A stretch of DNA of 64,000 nt from Oscheius tipulae (lineage: Eukaryota; Nematoda; Chromadorea; Rhabditida; Rhabditidae). The stretch covers positions 434,001 to 498,000 of the forward strand of contig JASJZH010000005.1 in assembly GCA_037178975.1 (NCBI GenBank), in the 5' to 3' direction. Below the pieces are notes generated by a model. That model made no database searches and had not been told where the DNA came from. It saw only the letters and a program-made list of their open reading frames with translations. Numbering within the stretch: the stretch's first letter is position 1; each line of letters begins with the position of its first letter. A program made the translations under genes and the position numbers. Below are positions 20,974 to 31,692 of the stretch, piece after piece.

Positions 20974-21946
20974 TCAGTTTCTTCCTGCGGGAAGTTTTGC
21001 AGAAATTTAGATAGATGTAGCGTGAGTTCTACCAGTTCCCCTCCCGTACTTTTCTTTCTGTACTGACTGTAAATGTCCCTGTTTGACTATAGTCACTCGG
21101 TCCATTTTTTTTTTTCAGCTGAACCGCCTGACTTTCCAAGTTTGAGACGGACGGACAAAGGATCCACGTCCATGTCCCTCTGACAGCTGCTTATTTCTTT
21201 CACATCTTTTTCTTTTTCCTTTAGTCCTTTTCATTTTGATCTGAAGTTTGACAGCTGTGCATTGAAAAAGGCTTTAAAAGCAACGCATTTTCTTTTTCAG
21301 CTGAAAACTGTCAGAGAGACAGAGATGGTCATCGGGCTTTACCTACTTAGGCTTGGATGCCTCGGTCCTTGGACGACTATGGTGCTCACTTGAGGTTTTT
21401 ATCTGGACAGCTCCTGCAGTACAGATAGGTCATTTAAGGTCGCCTAGTTGATATCCATTTCTTTTAGAGTTGTCATTGTCAAATCTGGGAAGGTTCCAAG
21501 CCAGTCAAAAACAGTTTTGCGGGCTGTGAAACACTCTATAGATAATGCCAACAGTTTAAAGGCCTCCTGTTTTTATGGCCCATCACTTCACACCTCTTCC
21601 TACCCAGCCAGCATGGAGAGTATTATACTGCTATCGCGAGAATTCTTCTTTGGGGAGAAAAAGAAGAAGAACCCGCAGTGAGTTCTGGAGAAGTATCTCT
21701 GAGACACAGGCCGGAAATGACCTGACACTAACCGCCGCCACATGACTCATTCCCTTCTCTAAACTTTTGCTCTCCACTCCCCAATTGTCAGCGTAGAGAA
21801 TCCCCCGCACTCGCAGATTAGACAAACGCTATCAGTGTACCAAAAGTTTGGTTTAAAGGATAAATAATCACTTAAGCTTGAAGAGGACTAAGAAGAAGAA
21901 GACGATAAGCAAGTCCAGCAGTCTTCCGGCCTCCTCTTCTGCCACG

Positions 21947-24397
21947 ATGCCCACTGCCACAATTCGTCTCTCGAGCCAGAAGGACGGACAGAAGCTTCAG
22001 AACGGCGGAACAGCGCTCGGGAATGGTGTCTCTGTTGGAAAAGTCAATGGCGGAGTTGGAATCGAGACCCCTATTGGGAATGCTTCACTTACTAGTAGTA
22101 GCCGCCATCATCACATTTCTAACGGGAATGGAACCAATGGTTCAGTGACTAGGAGTACTTCTGGAAGTTCTCCGGCTAGCAGTCATGGTGGGTCCTCTGT
22201 CTCTCTGTCTGAAAGTCTTCTTTTAGTACTGAATGGTACCGGTCATGTCTCCTCTACCACAACTACCGTAGTCGAATCCGGCATCTCCAACATTTCCACG
22301 GGTGAAGTTGTCTCCACGGCTACCATTACCGTCTCCGGAGCCCAGATGTTCGCTGAGGCTACCAAGAAAGAGAAGGAAGAAATGCAGGTTAGCAATATTT
22401 CCTTTCCGACAGATAAACTCATTCCAGCGTCTCAACGACCGTCTCTCCAACTACATTGCCCGAGTCAAGCTCCTCGAAGAACAGAACAAGCAACTGGTCA
22501 CTGCGCTCGGTGACCTCCGTGGAAAATGGGGTACCCGGAACGAATCTTTTAAAGTGAGAAGCTCATTCATTGTTACTCTGTAGCTGTTAATCCTTCAGTC
22601 TGATAGTGTACGGCGAGAGAAAGAATGCGATAAGAGAGAACCTTCGCCTTACACAAGCACGCAATGGCCCAAAGAATGGACTGAAAGACATAACCCATTT
22701 CAGAGTACTTTCGCTGTTAGTAGCACACAAATTCGTACGGATAAAGATGTGGCTTTGCGGGCCAGAATTGCAAAGGATGTTCATGTGTCCAGACTGACTA
22801 GTGACATCGCTGACTATAAGGCTAGGTAAGGATATAGATACAGAGAGACAGAAATACAGAGACACAGAGGCAGAGAGGCAGAAACAGTGATCGTTGTTTC
22901 AGAATTGAGGAGATCAACAGTCTTACAGTAACCGACAGAAACCGTGTTCCTCAGTGGATTGCAACCATTTCTGAGGCAGACGGTGAGATGGCCAAGCTTC
23001 ACAAAAGAATGGATATCTTGCGAGCTGAGGAAAGAGGTGCTCTGATGGAACAGGAACGTCTTCGTAAAGATTTCACTAGTCTCTATGAGAAACTGGATAG
23101 TATCGTGGTGGAAAAGTTGTCCTATCAGGCTCAGATCCAGTCAGCTAGAGATGAAATCAAGTTCCTGAAGATGTAGAGCATCTCTAAAATTGAAATACCT
23201 TGCACTTAAGGGTCCAAGAACAAGAGACCAAAGAGCTTCAAGGCCTTCTGGTCGTGGCTCCAGCTGACACCAGGGAGTTCTTCAGGAATGAGATTGCTTT
23301 GGCTATTAGGTAAGCATCAGAGAGGGCTCACAAGGTCTGTTCAGAGACATTCGCAAGGAGTACCAGCTACTTGCTACTGTTGGAAAGACGAAGCTGGAAA
23401 GTTGGTACAAATCCAAGGTAAGGGTAACAGAGACAGGCTGCTGAACAGCTTTCTTTCCAGGTGACCAGCATCCAGGAGCTATCAGCACGTCGCGGAGAGC
23501 ACAGTGTCGTCTACAGCGCTCAGGTATAGAAGTTCTGTACTCATCAAACAGTGAGCCCTTTCCAGGTCCAAAAAATGTCCAGTACCATGACCGAACTCAA
23601 TGCTCGATATGCCCAAATCGAATCCCGGAACCATACTCTCGAGCTCGAAGTGGGCAAGCTCCAGAAACAGGTCACGGAGGATCATTTCTCTTATGAACAA
23701 GCCATGGCCGGCTACGATTCCATACTCATCAGGATGAGAGAGGAGGCAGCTAGCCTCGTGGCGGAGTTTCAGTCTCTACTGGACTCCAAGGTTACTCTGG
23801 ATACTGAGATTGCTATCTACAGAGCCTTGATCGAGGGAGAGGGACAGAGAGTGGGTGTTGTACAGAAGGTCGAGGATGAGCACTCTGACCAGTGGGAAGT
23901 CGCCACTAAGACCACGTTCAATACCGTGGCTCACGGAAGCGTTGCCATTGTTCAGACTGATCCAACTGGACGGTTCATTGTCGTGGCTAACAATTCGGAC
24001 TACCTGGTAAGTCGTCATTGTAAGAAGAAAGACACAGAGACAGGAAGAGAAATATAGAGAGATAGAGAAACTATAGTGAGCCCTTTTCAGGAAGAAAGAA
24101 TCGGCGGCTGGAGACTGAAGAGAGTCATTGACAATGGACATGAACTGAATTACAGCTTTCCAACTGGAGTCACTCTCAAGCCGAAACAGAAACTCAGAGT
24201 GAGAGAGACTATCTCCGCTTTTTAGAACTTCGTTTCAGATATTTGCCAATGGCCAGGGACAGCCCAGTCCGGATTCCCTGGTCTTCACAGCGGAGAACTC
24301 GTGGGGAATGGGATCCAACATTGTCACCAGTCTTTACAATGCTCTCGGCGAAGAAAAAGCCATCTATACCCAAAGAACTGTAGTCGCACATGTTTAG
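21947..24397 (+). CDS. Cytoplasmic intermediate filament protein with lamin tail
   Basis: This is a structural protein of nematode cytoplasmic intermediate filaments. An exon-1 head rich in Ser/Gly/Asn (from ATG 21947, MPTATIRLSSQKDGQK) is followed by the rod. The coil 1A start reads RLNDRLSNYIARVKLLEEQN. Coil 1B/2 exons include RTDKDVALRARIAKDV, ADYKARIEEINSL and QGLLVVAPADTREFFRNEIA. The rod end is AEFQSLLDSKVTLDTEIAIYRALIEGE, the hallmark of the class. A lamin-tail immunoglobulin-fold domain follows (TDPTGRFIVVANNSDYL, ERIGGWRLKRVIDNG, VFTAENSWGMGSNI). Stop TAG is at 24395-24397. The longer coil 1B of invertebrate type fits. Ten or so introns are mostly minimal. The true start could be further upstream, since the open frame extends to about 21878 without an ATG. 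Confidence 0.9.
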
Positions 24398-24603
24398 GAA
24401 TACTGATAAAACTAGTATATCCTGTCGTTGTCTCTTTGTTGCTCTGTCTGCTTCTAAAAGATCAGTTCTATTCTCAACACGCCGAATAGCACAAATCAGA
24501 ATCTCGTTGGAAGTGTCGTCAAAATGTATTCTTCGCCGAACAGACAGGTCTTCTCCTTGCCGAATTTATGTAATTGGCGCGCGGCAGTGATGTCATGTCG
24601 TTT

Positions 24604-24610
24604 TATAAAA
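24604..24610 (+). promoter_or_regulatory. TATA box for the Gly/Tyr-rich peptide gene
   Basis: TATAAAA lies 45 nt before the start codon at 24649, leaving room for a transcription start near 24632 and a very short leader. Confidence 0.55.
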
Positions 24611-24648
24611 GACAGTCTGCGACCATTCCTAGCACAGGGCATCTAAAA

Positions 24649-24986
24649 ATGAACTTTTCCATTCTCTTCTCACTTCTCTGCGCTCTTGTCTCCACAGCTG
24701 CTGGACAGTACTACTATGGGTAAGATTCCAGAGACAGAGGGACAGGGAGACAGGAAAACAAAGAGACAGAGGAATATTCCAGGTATCCATCCTATGGCTA
24801 CGGCAGTTACTATCCCAGTTATGGTTACAATGGATACAGGCAATGGAACCCGGTCAGGTAAGCTACAATTCCATCTTGTTCCAACGAATCTTTTCCAGAG
24901 GAGCAGTCCGTGGAGCTCTGATTGGTGGAGCCTTCGGCCGACCGGTTCAAGGAGCCCTCGTTGGAGCAGCCCTAGGAAAGAAGTGA
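24649..24986 (+). CDS. Small secreted Gly/Tyr-rich peptide
   Basis: Three exons encode about 71 residues. Exon 1 is a signal peptide (MNFSILFSLLCALVSTAAGQ) followed by YYYG. Exon 2 is YPSYGYGSYYPSYGYNGYRQ, a Tyr/Gly/Ser-rich stretch. Exon 3 is RGAVRGALIGGAFGRPVQGALVGAALGKK, with small residues at four-residue spacing (a glycine-zipper pattern seen in membrane-inserting or amyloid-like peptides). Stop TGA is at 24984-24986. Both introns carry splice consensus, and the first holds a GAGACAGA tract. An antimicrobial (YGGY/grammistin-like) or cuticle role would fit the composition; neither is shown. A TATA box lies upstream, in contrast with most genes in the window. Confidence 0.7.
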
Positions 24987-25655
24987 TCTCGAGAACTGTC
25001 ATAAACTTTTGCTTTACGAACTTCTACTTCAAAAAACACTCTCAAGCTCTTTATGAGTTCTGTGAGCAAACATGTCCTCCTGCCCTCTGTCGTCCAGTTG
25101 TCAACATTTGGACAGAACTTTCCCGAGAGACAGTGACAATAGTAACTGTTGCCAAGCGCAAAAGTGTGTGTGTGCACAAAGCATGTGACAGGGACAAGAG
25201 TTCTTGTAAATTGGCAAATAGGTACAAAAACATTATCTTTTGTAAATGATGCTCCCGTCTCTATGTTACTGAAGCCCTTTTTGCCAATTAGTGATAACCA
25301 GCCGTCTAGACTTGGCTTAGCACTGACAGGCGGCTGCGCCGCTTCTCCAATAGCCTAAGTTTTTTTTCTGGTCACGCAGACGGACGGACATCATTGCACT
25401 TTAGTAGTAGAGAGATGACTTTGGGACAGTAGAATTTACAGATGTCACGCAAAGTCTGTTTAGAAGATAGTATCTTTAAGAGGACGTTATTTCTGTTTCT
25501 AGGTAACGGTTCGTTTCCCAACCGATTGTACTTTGTGCCCTGTACATGTTAAGAATCAGAAGAATAACAATTGGCACAAGTGCCTTTGAACATGATTTTC
25601 TCGCGCTCCAGCAGTGTGTATATTGACACAGGAGCAAACTTCAAAGCGAAAGCAG

Positions 25656-25663
25656 TATATAAA
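25656..25663 (+). promoter_or_regulatory. TATA box for the crystallin-like secreted gene
   Basis: TATATAAA lies 78 nt before the start codon at 25741; a transcription start near 25685-25690 is expected. Confidence 0.55.
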
Positions 25664-25740
25664 GGTCTGAGACAGAAAGTACTGTAGTTTAATTGGTTCT
25701 CTCTGTCTCATTGCGTCTACAACATACAAATTTTTCAGAA

Positions 25741-26156
25741 ATGACCCGATTAGCTCTTATCGCTCTGCTTGTCTGTATCTCTGCCTCTTTTGCCGTCCAG
25801 GTAGTACTCCACAGAGAAAGGGGATACAACAGTGGAAGTGAGTCCCCAGTTCCCACCGAACTTATCCGCCATTTCAGACAAACAGCCCTGGGTTGCGGAT
25901 CTGCAGCCAAACCAATGTCAACGAATTTCTGACGATGTGAATTCCAAAACATTTCCGTTAAAAAAATTTTGTGATTTAGGACAAGAAAAAGGCCCAGTCT
26001 GTCCAACTAGACCAAGGAACCTGTGTGATTCTCTTTGAGAAGAAGGACTGTACTGGAAGAGGAGTAGCCGTTGGACAGGGTATTACGTGGTGCAATCCAG
26101 CCGACTTGAAGAGTTGCGACTTCAAGAAGAAGGCCCAGTCTGTACGATTGTGTTAA
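25741..26156 (+). CDS. Small secreted Cys-containing protein, beta/gamma-crystallin-like
   Basis: Three exons encode a protein of about 100 residues. The ATG at 25741 is two bases after a TTTTTCAG acceptor and opens a signal peptide, MTRLALIALLVCISASFAVQ. The mature part has NKQPWVADLQPNQCQRISDD, then DKKKAQSVQLDQGTCVILFEKKDCTGRGV and WCNPADLKSCDFKKKAQSVRLC. The repeated KKAQSV(Q/R)L strands around C...C.G suggest one Greek-key-like unit, similar to small secreted beta/gamma-crystallin-fold proteins; this is a pattern judgement only. Six cysteines remain after the signal peptide. The stop TAA (26154-26156) overlaps AATAAA. A copy of the dispersed repeat begins about 25 nt downstream. Confidence 0.7.
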
Positions 26157-26160
26157 TAAA
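26155..26160 (+). terminator. Poly(A) signal overlapping a stop codon
   Basis: The stop codon and signal are merged as TAATAAA: the last two bases of TAA are the first two of AATAAA. Confidence 0.65.
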
Positions 26161-26181
26161 CAGTAGAAAGGTTGAACTTAC

Positions 26182-26501
26182 TATTCGTCTCCCGTATCAC
26201 CCCCGTACCATCTCGCGCCGGTCAATCCCCATATATCCCGGGCACTGGGTCTTCAAGTTAGCTTTCGGGCTCAAGTGATCGTACCAGCGGTACCCTCAGA
26301 CCATGATCGTTGTAGAACGAGTTTACCGAAGTAGCTTCGAGAATGGTCTAGGGACAAATACTGCTTTTTGAAGAGAAATGTGTTCTGACCTGGCTTTATG
26401 CCAGGCTGAAGCCCATTTTTCACCGAGTGTTCTGTAAACACTTTATAATACGAGAGATAGACAGTTTGACAAATGCTCTTTTAGCAAGACGTCACGACAA
26501 A
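26182..26501 (+). repeat. Dispersed foldback repeat, copy 2
   Basis: A core copy with left end ATTCGTCTCCCGTAT and an internal terminal-type inverted motif ATACGAGAGAT near 26450; the shared sequence continues to CGTCACGACAAA (26501). It includes TTTCGGGCTCAAGTGATCG, the palindromic GTACCAGCGGTACC and TGACCTGGCTTTATGCCAGG. It begins directly after the 3' end of the crystallin-like gene. Confidence 0.85.
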
Positions 26502-26724
26502 GTTGCGTTCTTAAAGCTTAATAGACTGGCGGACCACCCACAGCCACTATTCAGTCTTTGACTATGCAGCTTCCAGAGCTCTGAGAAACTGAAATAGCGA
26601 AGGTCAGACATCTGGATTACCATTTCCTAATCTGCTCCTATATCCGGCGCATATGAGGATCACCATGGTCAAGTTTCCATAGTTACTCTCTGTCTCTCTT
26701 CAGGAGAACGAGGCGGAAAAATGA

Positions 26725-28319
26725 ATGAAAGAAACGCCTTCTCCTTCCTTCTATTTCAAGCCTGTTATGGAACTCTTCCCACTATACATTCGCCTGCAAC
26801 AAGGCCGCTCATTCTTGGGACAGCTGTGTGCCGCGACCATCTGGCACTGTGTCCCGGCCCTTTGTTGCCTGGTACAATTCACACTCATCCCATATCTTTC
26901 GATGGTCGGGAGAGAGTGGAACTTTCATCGAGAGTCAACACGTGTCACTCTTTTTCAGTGGAATGACCTTGTTTGTTTTCTTTTTGTTGGATATCCCCTA
27001 GATTTGAGATCGAGATCCGGCTGGGTGATTGAGAGACAGGATGAACACTTTCTGTCTCTCTGGCTCCTATCTCTAAGGCTCTCTCTACCTCTCTGTTTTT
27101 CTGTTTCTCTGTTTTTTTGTCTCTCACTGTCCAGTTCCTAAATCCCTCTTCTTCCAAAGTCAACTTGGAAATGACTCACTCCACAACGATCACTAATCGG
27201 CTTTGCCGTCCCACCTGTCGTAAACTCGGAGACGAGACAGGAAAAACACAACATTTTCTCATGTCTAAACTGCCCAGACTCTTTCCATTTCAGTCCCATA
27301 GTTGTTTACCTGATCTTCCCATCTTCTCTTCTTGGTCTGGGGGCAGTAGTCACGTGTGTCCTCGCCCCTTCGAGCACAATATCTGTGGTAAAGGGGAGTT
27401 TTCGTCAGATAAGTGAAGACGTAAATATTTGCTTGCCTTCGTCACATTCTATATATTTCGTCTCACCTTCGTTATGCTCAATTAGGATCAGTTATTCTCT
27501 GACTCTCTGTTTTTCTCAGTACACTCCCCAAGTTCGAAGCCTGGTCATCCTCCCGTGGTTTCCCTTTTCGGCTCCTGCTAAAGGGGGGTGTCCTCACAAA
27601 CCATGTTTGTGTCCAGTGTCCGTATGTGGGCAGTGTGTGTATCGGAGTCCTCCTATTTATTCTTCGGGGCCACCACCAACCCCTCCGCATGTATTCTCAC
27701 ACTCTCACAGCCTCCCGCCAAAACATCTTTTCACTCGGATCGACCAGGGTAATTGGAACTTTGGGTCAAGGCATGGATTCTTTCCGTCTTCACCCGTTCC
27801 GCCCGACGGCACTGACTCATTTGCCTGTTTTCGTTTGTGTTGCCTGCGGGCGTGTACAGATTCCAATCAGTTCAGAAGACCTCCCAACACCCCTCCTGCT
27901 TTCCCGCACTTTTTCCACCCAATGGGCACCGGCTTACTGCGCGATTTATGAACCCGGTGGCATCATAACTCGATTAACTGTTTCTGGTTTCGCGCCATAG
28001 CAGTCATTCTACTTCTTCCAATGCTTTCAAATTCAAGGACAGCTCTGTCTCTGTTTCTTTCTACTTCCTGTCTTCCCAATGAAACCTTAAACAAATTCTC
28101 TGTTTGTGCCACCGTATCATGTTTCATCCGTTTCCAGTCCTTCTGCAAAATAGCGAAGTCATAATTTTCCCACTTGTTGTGTTGTCTTGGACACGTTTTC
28201 GTGTTCTTCCTAATGTCCCATTGATTGATCCGACCAGCTGGACGGCACAGCTGGGGGCTTTTTCGTTCGGGAGTGTTCTCTCTCTCTTTGTGTCGATTTA
28301 CACCCTTTCCAGCATTTAA
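26725..28319 (+). CDS. Multipass membrane protein, unknown (tentative model)
   Basis: Several exons with hydrophobic segments line up on the plus strand. The start MKETPSPSFYFKPVMELFPLYIRLQQ leads into CAATIWHCVPALCCLVQFTLIPYL. A later exon has IVVYLIFPSSLLGLGAVVTCVLAPSSTISV before a GT donor (about 27390). The region 27590-27740 gives SVCIGVLLFILRG. The last exon (from about 28139, after TTTCCAG) reads VIIFPLVVLSW and SWTAQLGAFSFGSVLSLFVSIYTLSSI, stop TAA 28317-28319. Junctions between these exons are not all resolved, and I recognise no family. It could be two genes. Long TCTCTGTC tracts lie in and after it (27040-27130, 28560-28750). Confidence 0.4.
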
Positions 28320-28886
28320 CCTCTGATCAACGGGGCATTAATCACGAGGACCCATTTTTTCTGCAAACTGAACGTTGCGACTGCTTTCAGGCTTGTTCAA
28401 GAATTCAAAGATAGATGCCCCTCCGTAATCCCTTCCCAAAAAGGAGGACACTGACAAACATTGGGCGCTCATCTACCCCAAAATTTCCATAAATTTGAAT
28501 ATAGGTGGGGGCTGGTGGCTGGCCATCCATTGCACAGTTCTACCACCCTGTTGACAGCCTCTCTCTCCCGCCCTCTTTTCTTGTCCTCACTCTCTTTGCC
28601 GCTCTCTCTACTCCGGTCGCCTGTACGTGATCTCTTTCTTATTGCATTTCCAATGGAATGTCCTTATGGGTCTCTCTGTCACTTTGTCTCCATGTCTCTC
28701 TGCCTGTCTCTCTATCTCTCTGTCCACGCTCTATGACTCTATGACTCTCTTTCTATCATTCAAGGCCGGGAACAAATCAAATTTCCGGTCATTCATTACT
28801 CTCTCTTCTTTCCCATGATTCATTTTAGTCACATTTTTCCATCATCATCTCTTCATGATTTCTTTTTAAAAAATAGCAGTTTTAGA

Positions 28887-30163
28887 ATGCCCGACTCGCC
28901 ACCACCAACCTATTCTCCACCCCGTCCACCTCCTCCCTACGACGCGGAAAATAATAGGAATGAGCACAAGGTATGACTTTCCAATGCCTCATGATAATGT
29001 TTTGCAGGAAGCCGGATGTTCCTACAAAATTTCTCCGCCTCCTTTTGCTCCCCTGACAGGACCGGCACCAATCGACGCCTCGACTCTTCACAATGTAAAT
29101 GACAGTGACAGTGACCATCACTCTCTTTCAGGTCCCCTTATCCAACCATCAACCGACTACCATTGTAGTGATCCAAGAAGTCAAAGAAGCTCCCTCCTTT
29201 TCTCCCTACGTGACGTACTGTCCAAAATGCGCGGTAAGTCTTGTGACATTTTCTTCTGGAAACAGAGCAGTGAGCAAGTGCCAGCCTCATACAGTTTTCG
29301 CCCCCAAATACTCTTTGGGGGAAGTAAATTGAAGAGGGCCGAAAAAGAAAAGAGACGGTGTTCTCACTCACCTGCCGTCAGCCGGCAAACAGCCACCGCC
29401 GTCTCTATTTACCTGGCAGCGGTTGGCAGGTCGAGAGGAGGGTGAAATTGACTGGGTTGTTGGCGGAATTTTTAAGAGGATATTAGCACGGAAAGGCAGA
29501 GTGACAAGGACAAGGAGACAGAGACACAGCAAAGCTACAGTAACAGGACACTCGATTCAGTTTCCATGCCCAAAACACAATTTTCGGTCTAACCATGTTC
29601 TGCAAAGTTGTAGCCCATGTCAAAGTCTACAACTTTGCAAAACACCATTTTGCTTCAAATGCTTTTCCAGGATCTGTGCAGAGCAATTTATTATTCGTCT
29701 CTCGTGTCACCCCCGGTCAATCCCATATATACCGGGTACTGGGCCTTTGAGTCAGCTTTCGGGCTCAAGTGATCGTACCAGCGGTACCCTTAGACCATGA
29801 TCGTTGTAGAACGAGTTTACCGAAGTAGCTTCGAGAATGGTCTAGGGACAAACATTGCTTTTTGAAGAGAAATGTGTTCTGACCTGGCTTTATGGCAGGC
29901 TGAAGCCCTTTTTTCACCGAGTGTTTTGTAAACACTTTATAATACGAGAGACAAAGACAGTTTGACAAAAGCTCTTTTAGCAAAACGTCACGACAAAACA
30001 GGCTTACGTCTCCGGTAGTCTGACATGGATAGTCTTCATCCTCGTCCTCTTCTTTTTCTTCCCACTGGCCTTCGTCCCCTTCTGTCTCGACTCCTGCAAA
30101 GACGTCCAACACTATTGTCCCAAGTGTAGTAGTCTTCTGTCAATCCGCAAGAGATTCCTCTAA
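28887..30163 (+). CDS. LITAF-domain (LPS-induced TNF factor-like) membrane protein
   Basis: This is a small endosome/lysosome-associated zinc-ribbon protein of the LITAF/SIMPLE family. The ATG at 28887 follows TTTTAG by one base. The N-terminus is Pro/Tyr-rich (SPPPTYSPPRPPPPYDAE), matching the family's PPxY/PSAP-type adaptor-binding region. The domain is split by the last intron: YVTYCPKCA, then AYVSGSLTWIVFILVLFFFFPLAFVPFCLDSCKDVQHYCPKC. The two CPKC knuckles bind one zinc and flank a hydrophobic segment inserted into the cytosolic leaflet. Stop TAA is at 30161-30163, AATAAA at 30276-30281. The 768-nt last intron (29234-30001) contains repeat copy 3, whose end abuts the acceptor. Length is about 140 residues, normal for the family. 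Confidence 0.9.
29513..29997 (+). repeat. Dispersed foldback repeat, copy 3 (in LITAF intron)
   Basis: This is the longest copy. The leader (29513-29690) has ACAGCAAAGCTACAGTAACAGG and TTGTAGCCCATG. The core runs from ATTCGTCTCTCGTGT (about 29692) to ATACGAGAGAC (about 29942) and on to CGTCACGACAAA. The left CGTCTCTCGT and right ACGAGAGAC are inverted, giving imperfect terminal-type repeats around a core of about 260 bp. It fills most of the last LITAF intron. Confidence 0.85.
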
Positions 30164-31692
30164 ATTTGACTTTCCCCGTGTTTAGACTGTTGCTTCCAGA
30201 ACTAGCAGTCCTCCACTTTCCCCTCTTTCCCTCAACGGGTTCCCCTCTGTGTATCAACTGCTAGACCAAAATGCGAATAAATATTCTTCTTCCTTGACGG
30301 AAAAAGTTGGCCCGGAATCGAATCAGACATATTCAATTCTACGCGTCACCTGTGTGAATGGGACACAATTCAATTCGGAAAAGAGAGATTGGAGCATAAG
30401 AGCATTCCCGACGTGACAGGTGGCCCGGAAATGCCTATTTTCGGGCAGGCCGTGAAGATGGAAAGAGGAAGATACTGTAGCTTCTGTCTCTCTGTCTGTT
30501 TCTTTATCGTTTTATCTCTCTGTATCTGTGTCTCTCTATCTCTTTGTCTCTCTTACTTTCGCTGTGTTTCTGTCTCTCTGCCACCTTTAAATACGACTCA
30601 GTAATAACAAACCCTGCCAACTCCGAGCTCTATTTAGCAATCTAAATCCAGCCAATTTCCCCTTCGCTCCTCGCTCTCTATAGAGTCTCATTTGTGGAGC
30701 CCCATTTGAGCACATTGTTTGTCCATCGTCTTCCAGCCGTGATTAACGTCGTCGAGGCCTCATTTCTCAAAAGGTGTCCTGCCATCTGTCCCGCCGGATA
30801 ACACAATTTCGAACCCAGAAGACGGAAGGAGAGAGAGACCCTGGTCATAAAAGGCGGAGCCAGCCCAGTTCACTCTCGCGTTGCCTGGTGCTGCTGTGGA
30901 CCAGCTGGTCGACCCGTCTAGCCTTTTTCCTCTTCTACTAGTTTTTAAAGCAAAGTTCGGAATATGACAGCAGAGTCTGCCGGACGATCGGCATGAAGAC
31001 GGCGAGATGATACTGTAAGTACTTGGAATCTGATCCCTAGAGAGTCTCTCCCGTACCGTCTCGGTTTAAATCAAGTTACCCACCCTTGCTAAGGGTTCCC
31101 ATAGTTTCCTTACTCATACCCTGGTTATTCTTACATTAGAGAAGTTCGACAGAACAGTTCTCTCCTAACTAAGACGCCATGACATCTTTCCACAAGCTGT
31201 CTAGCATCTCCACGAAGATAATGGCGTGTGCACAAAACTTTCCTAAACATAAAAGATTATCTCACTTGTTCTGTACTCTCTGGCACATGATCCCTAACAC
31301 GACAATCGAGACCTTCTTGACGGAACAAGACGTCCAAAACTTCTTGGTTAGCCTAGTAAGTTGGGCACTCTGTTGGTCAAGCATAACCGGTGTCACTTTT
31401 CCATTTTGTCTGCACCGAACATAAACAGAGAGACACGATTAGAGAAAATCTTTTGGAAAAGTAGACGTCTAGACAACTCCGTTTTAAGAACCAATGAAAA
31501 GCACAATTCAATTGGACCCCTATTTTACTCGTTTTCCATTACCAATTGCTGCAAAAATATAATAATCGTTGGCAATTTGCGGCAGCGCAAGACAGGTGTG
31601 AGTCTCGATATGAGCCAAAGGGACAGAGACAGGTGACCAGATAAGCTCAAGTCGGAACTTTAGGTTGACGTTCTTCACCCTCTCTACTCCAG
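30164..31692. other. Intergenic spacer, possible 5' exons of next gene
   Basis: No complete gene seen. TCTCTGTC tracts at 30480-30580. A splice donor-like GTAAGT at about 31015, after TTCCTCTTCTACTAG and short reading frames, could mark a 5' exon of the gene that continues at 31693, but the frames I tried stop at once. Confidence 0.4.

Noticed and set aside
21136-21146. CCAAGTTTGAG, identical to the end of nematode SL1
   Set aside because: It is not followed by a GT donor or an Sm site, and the upstream SL1 bases do not match; probably chance.
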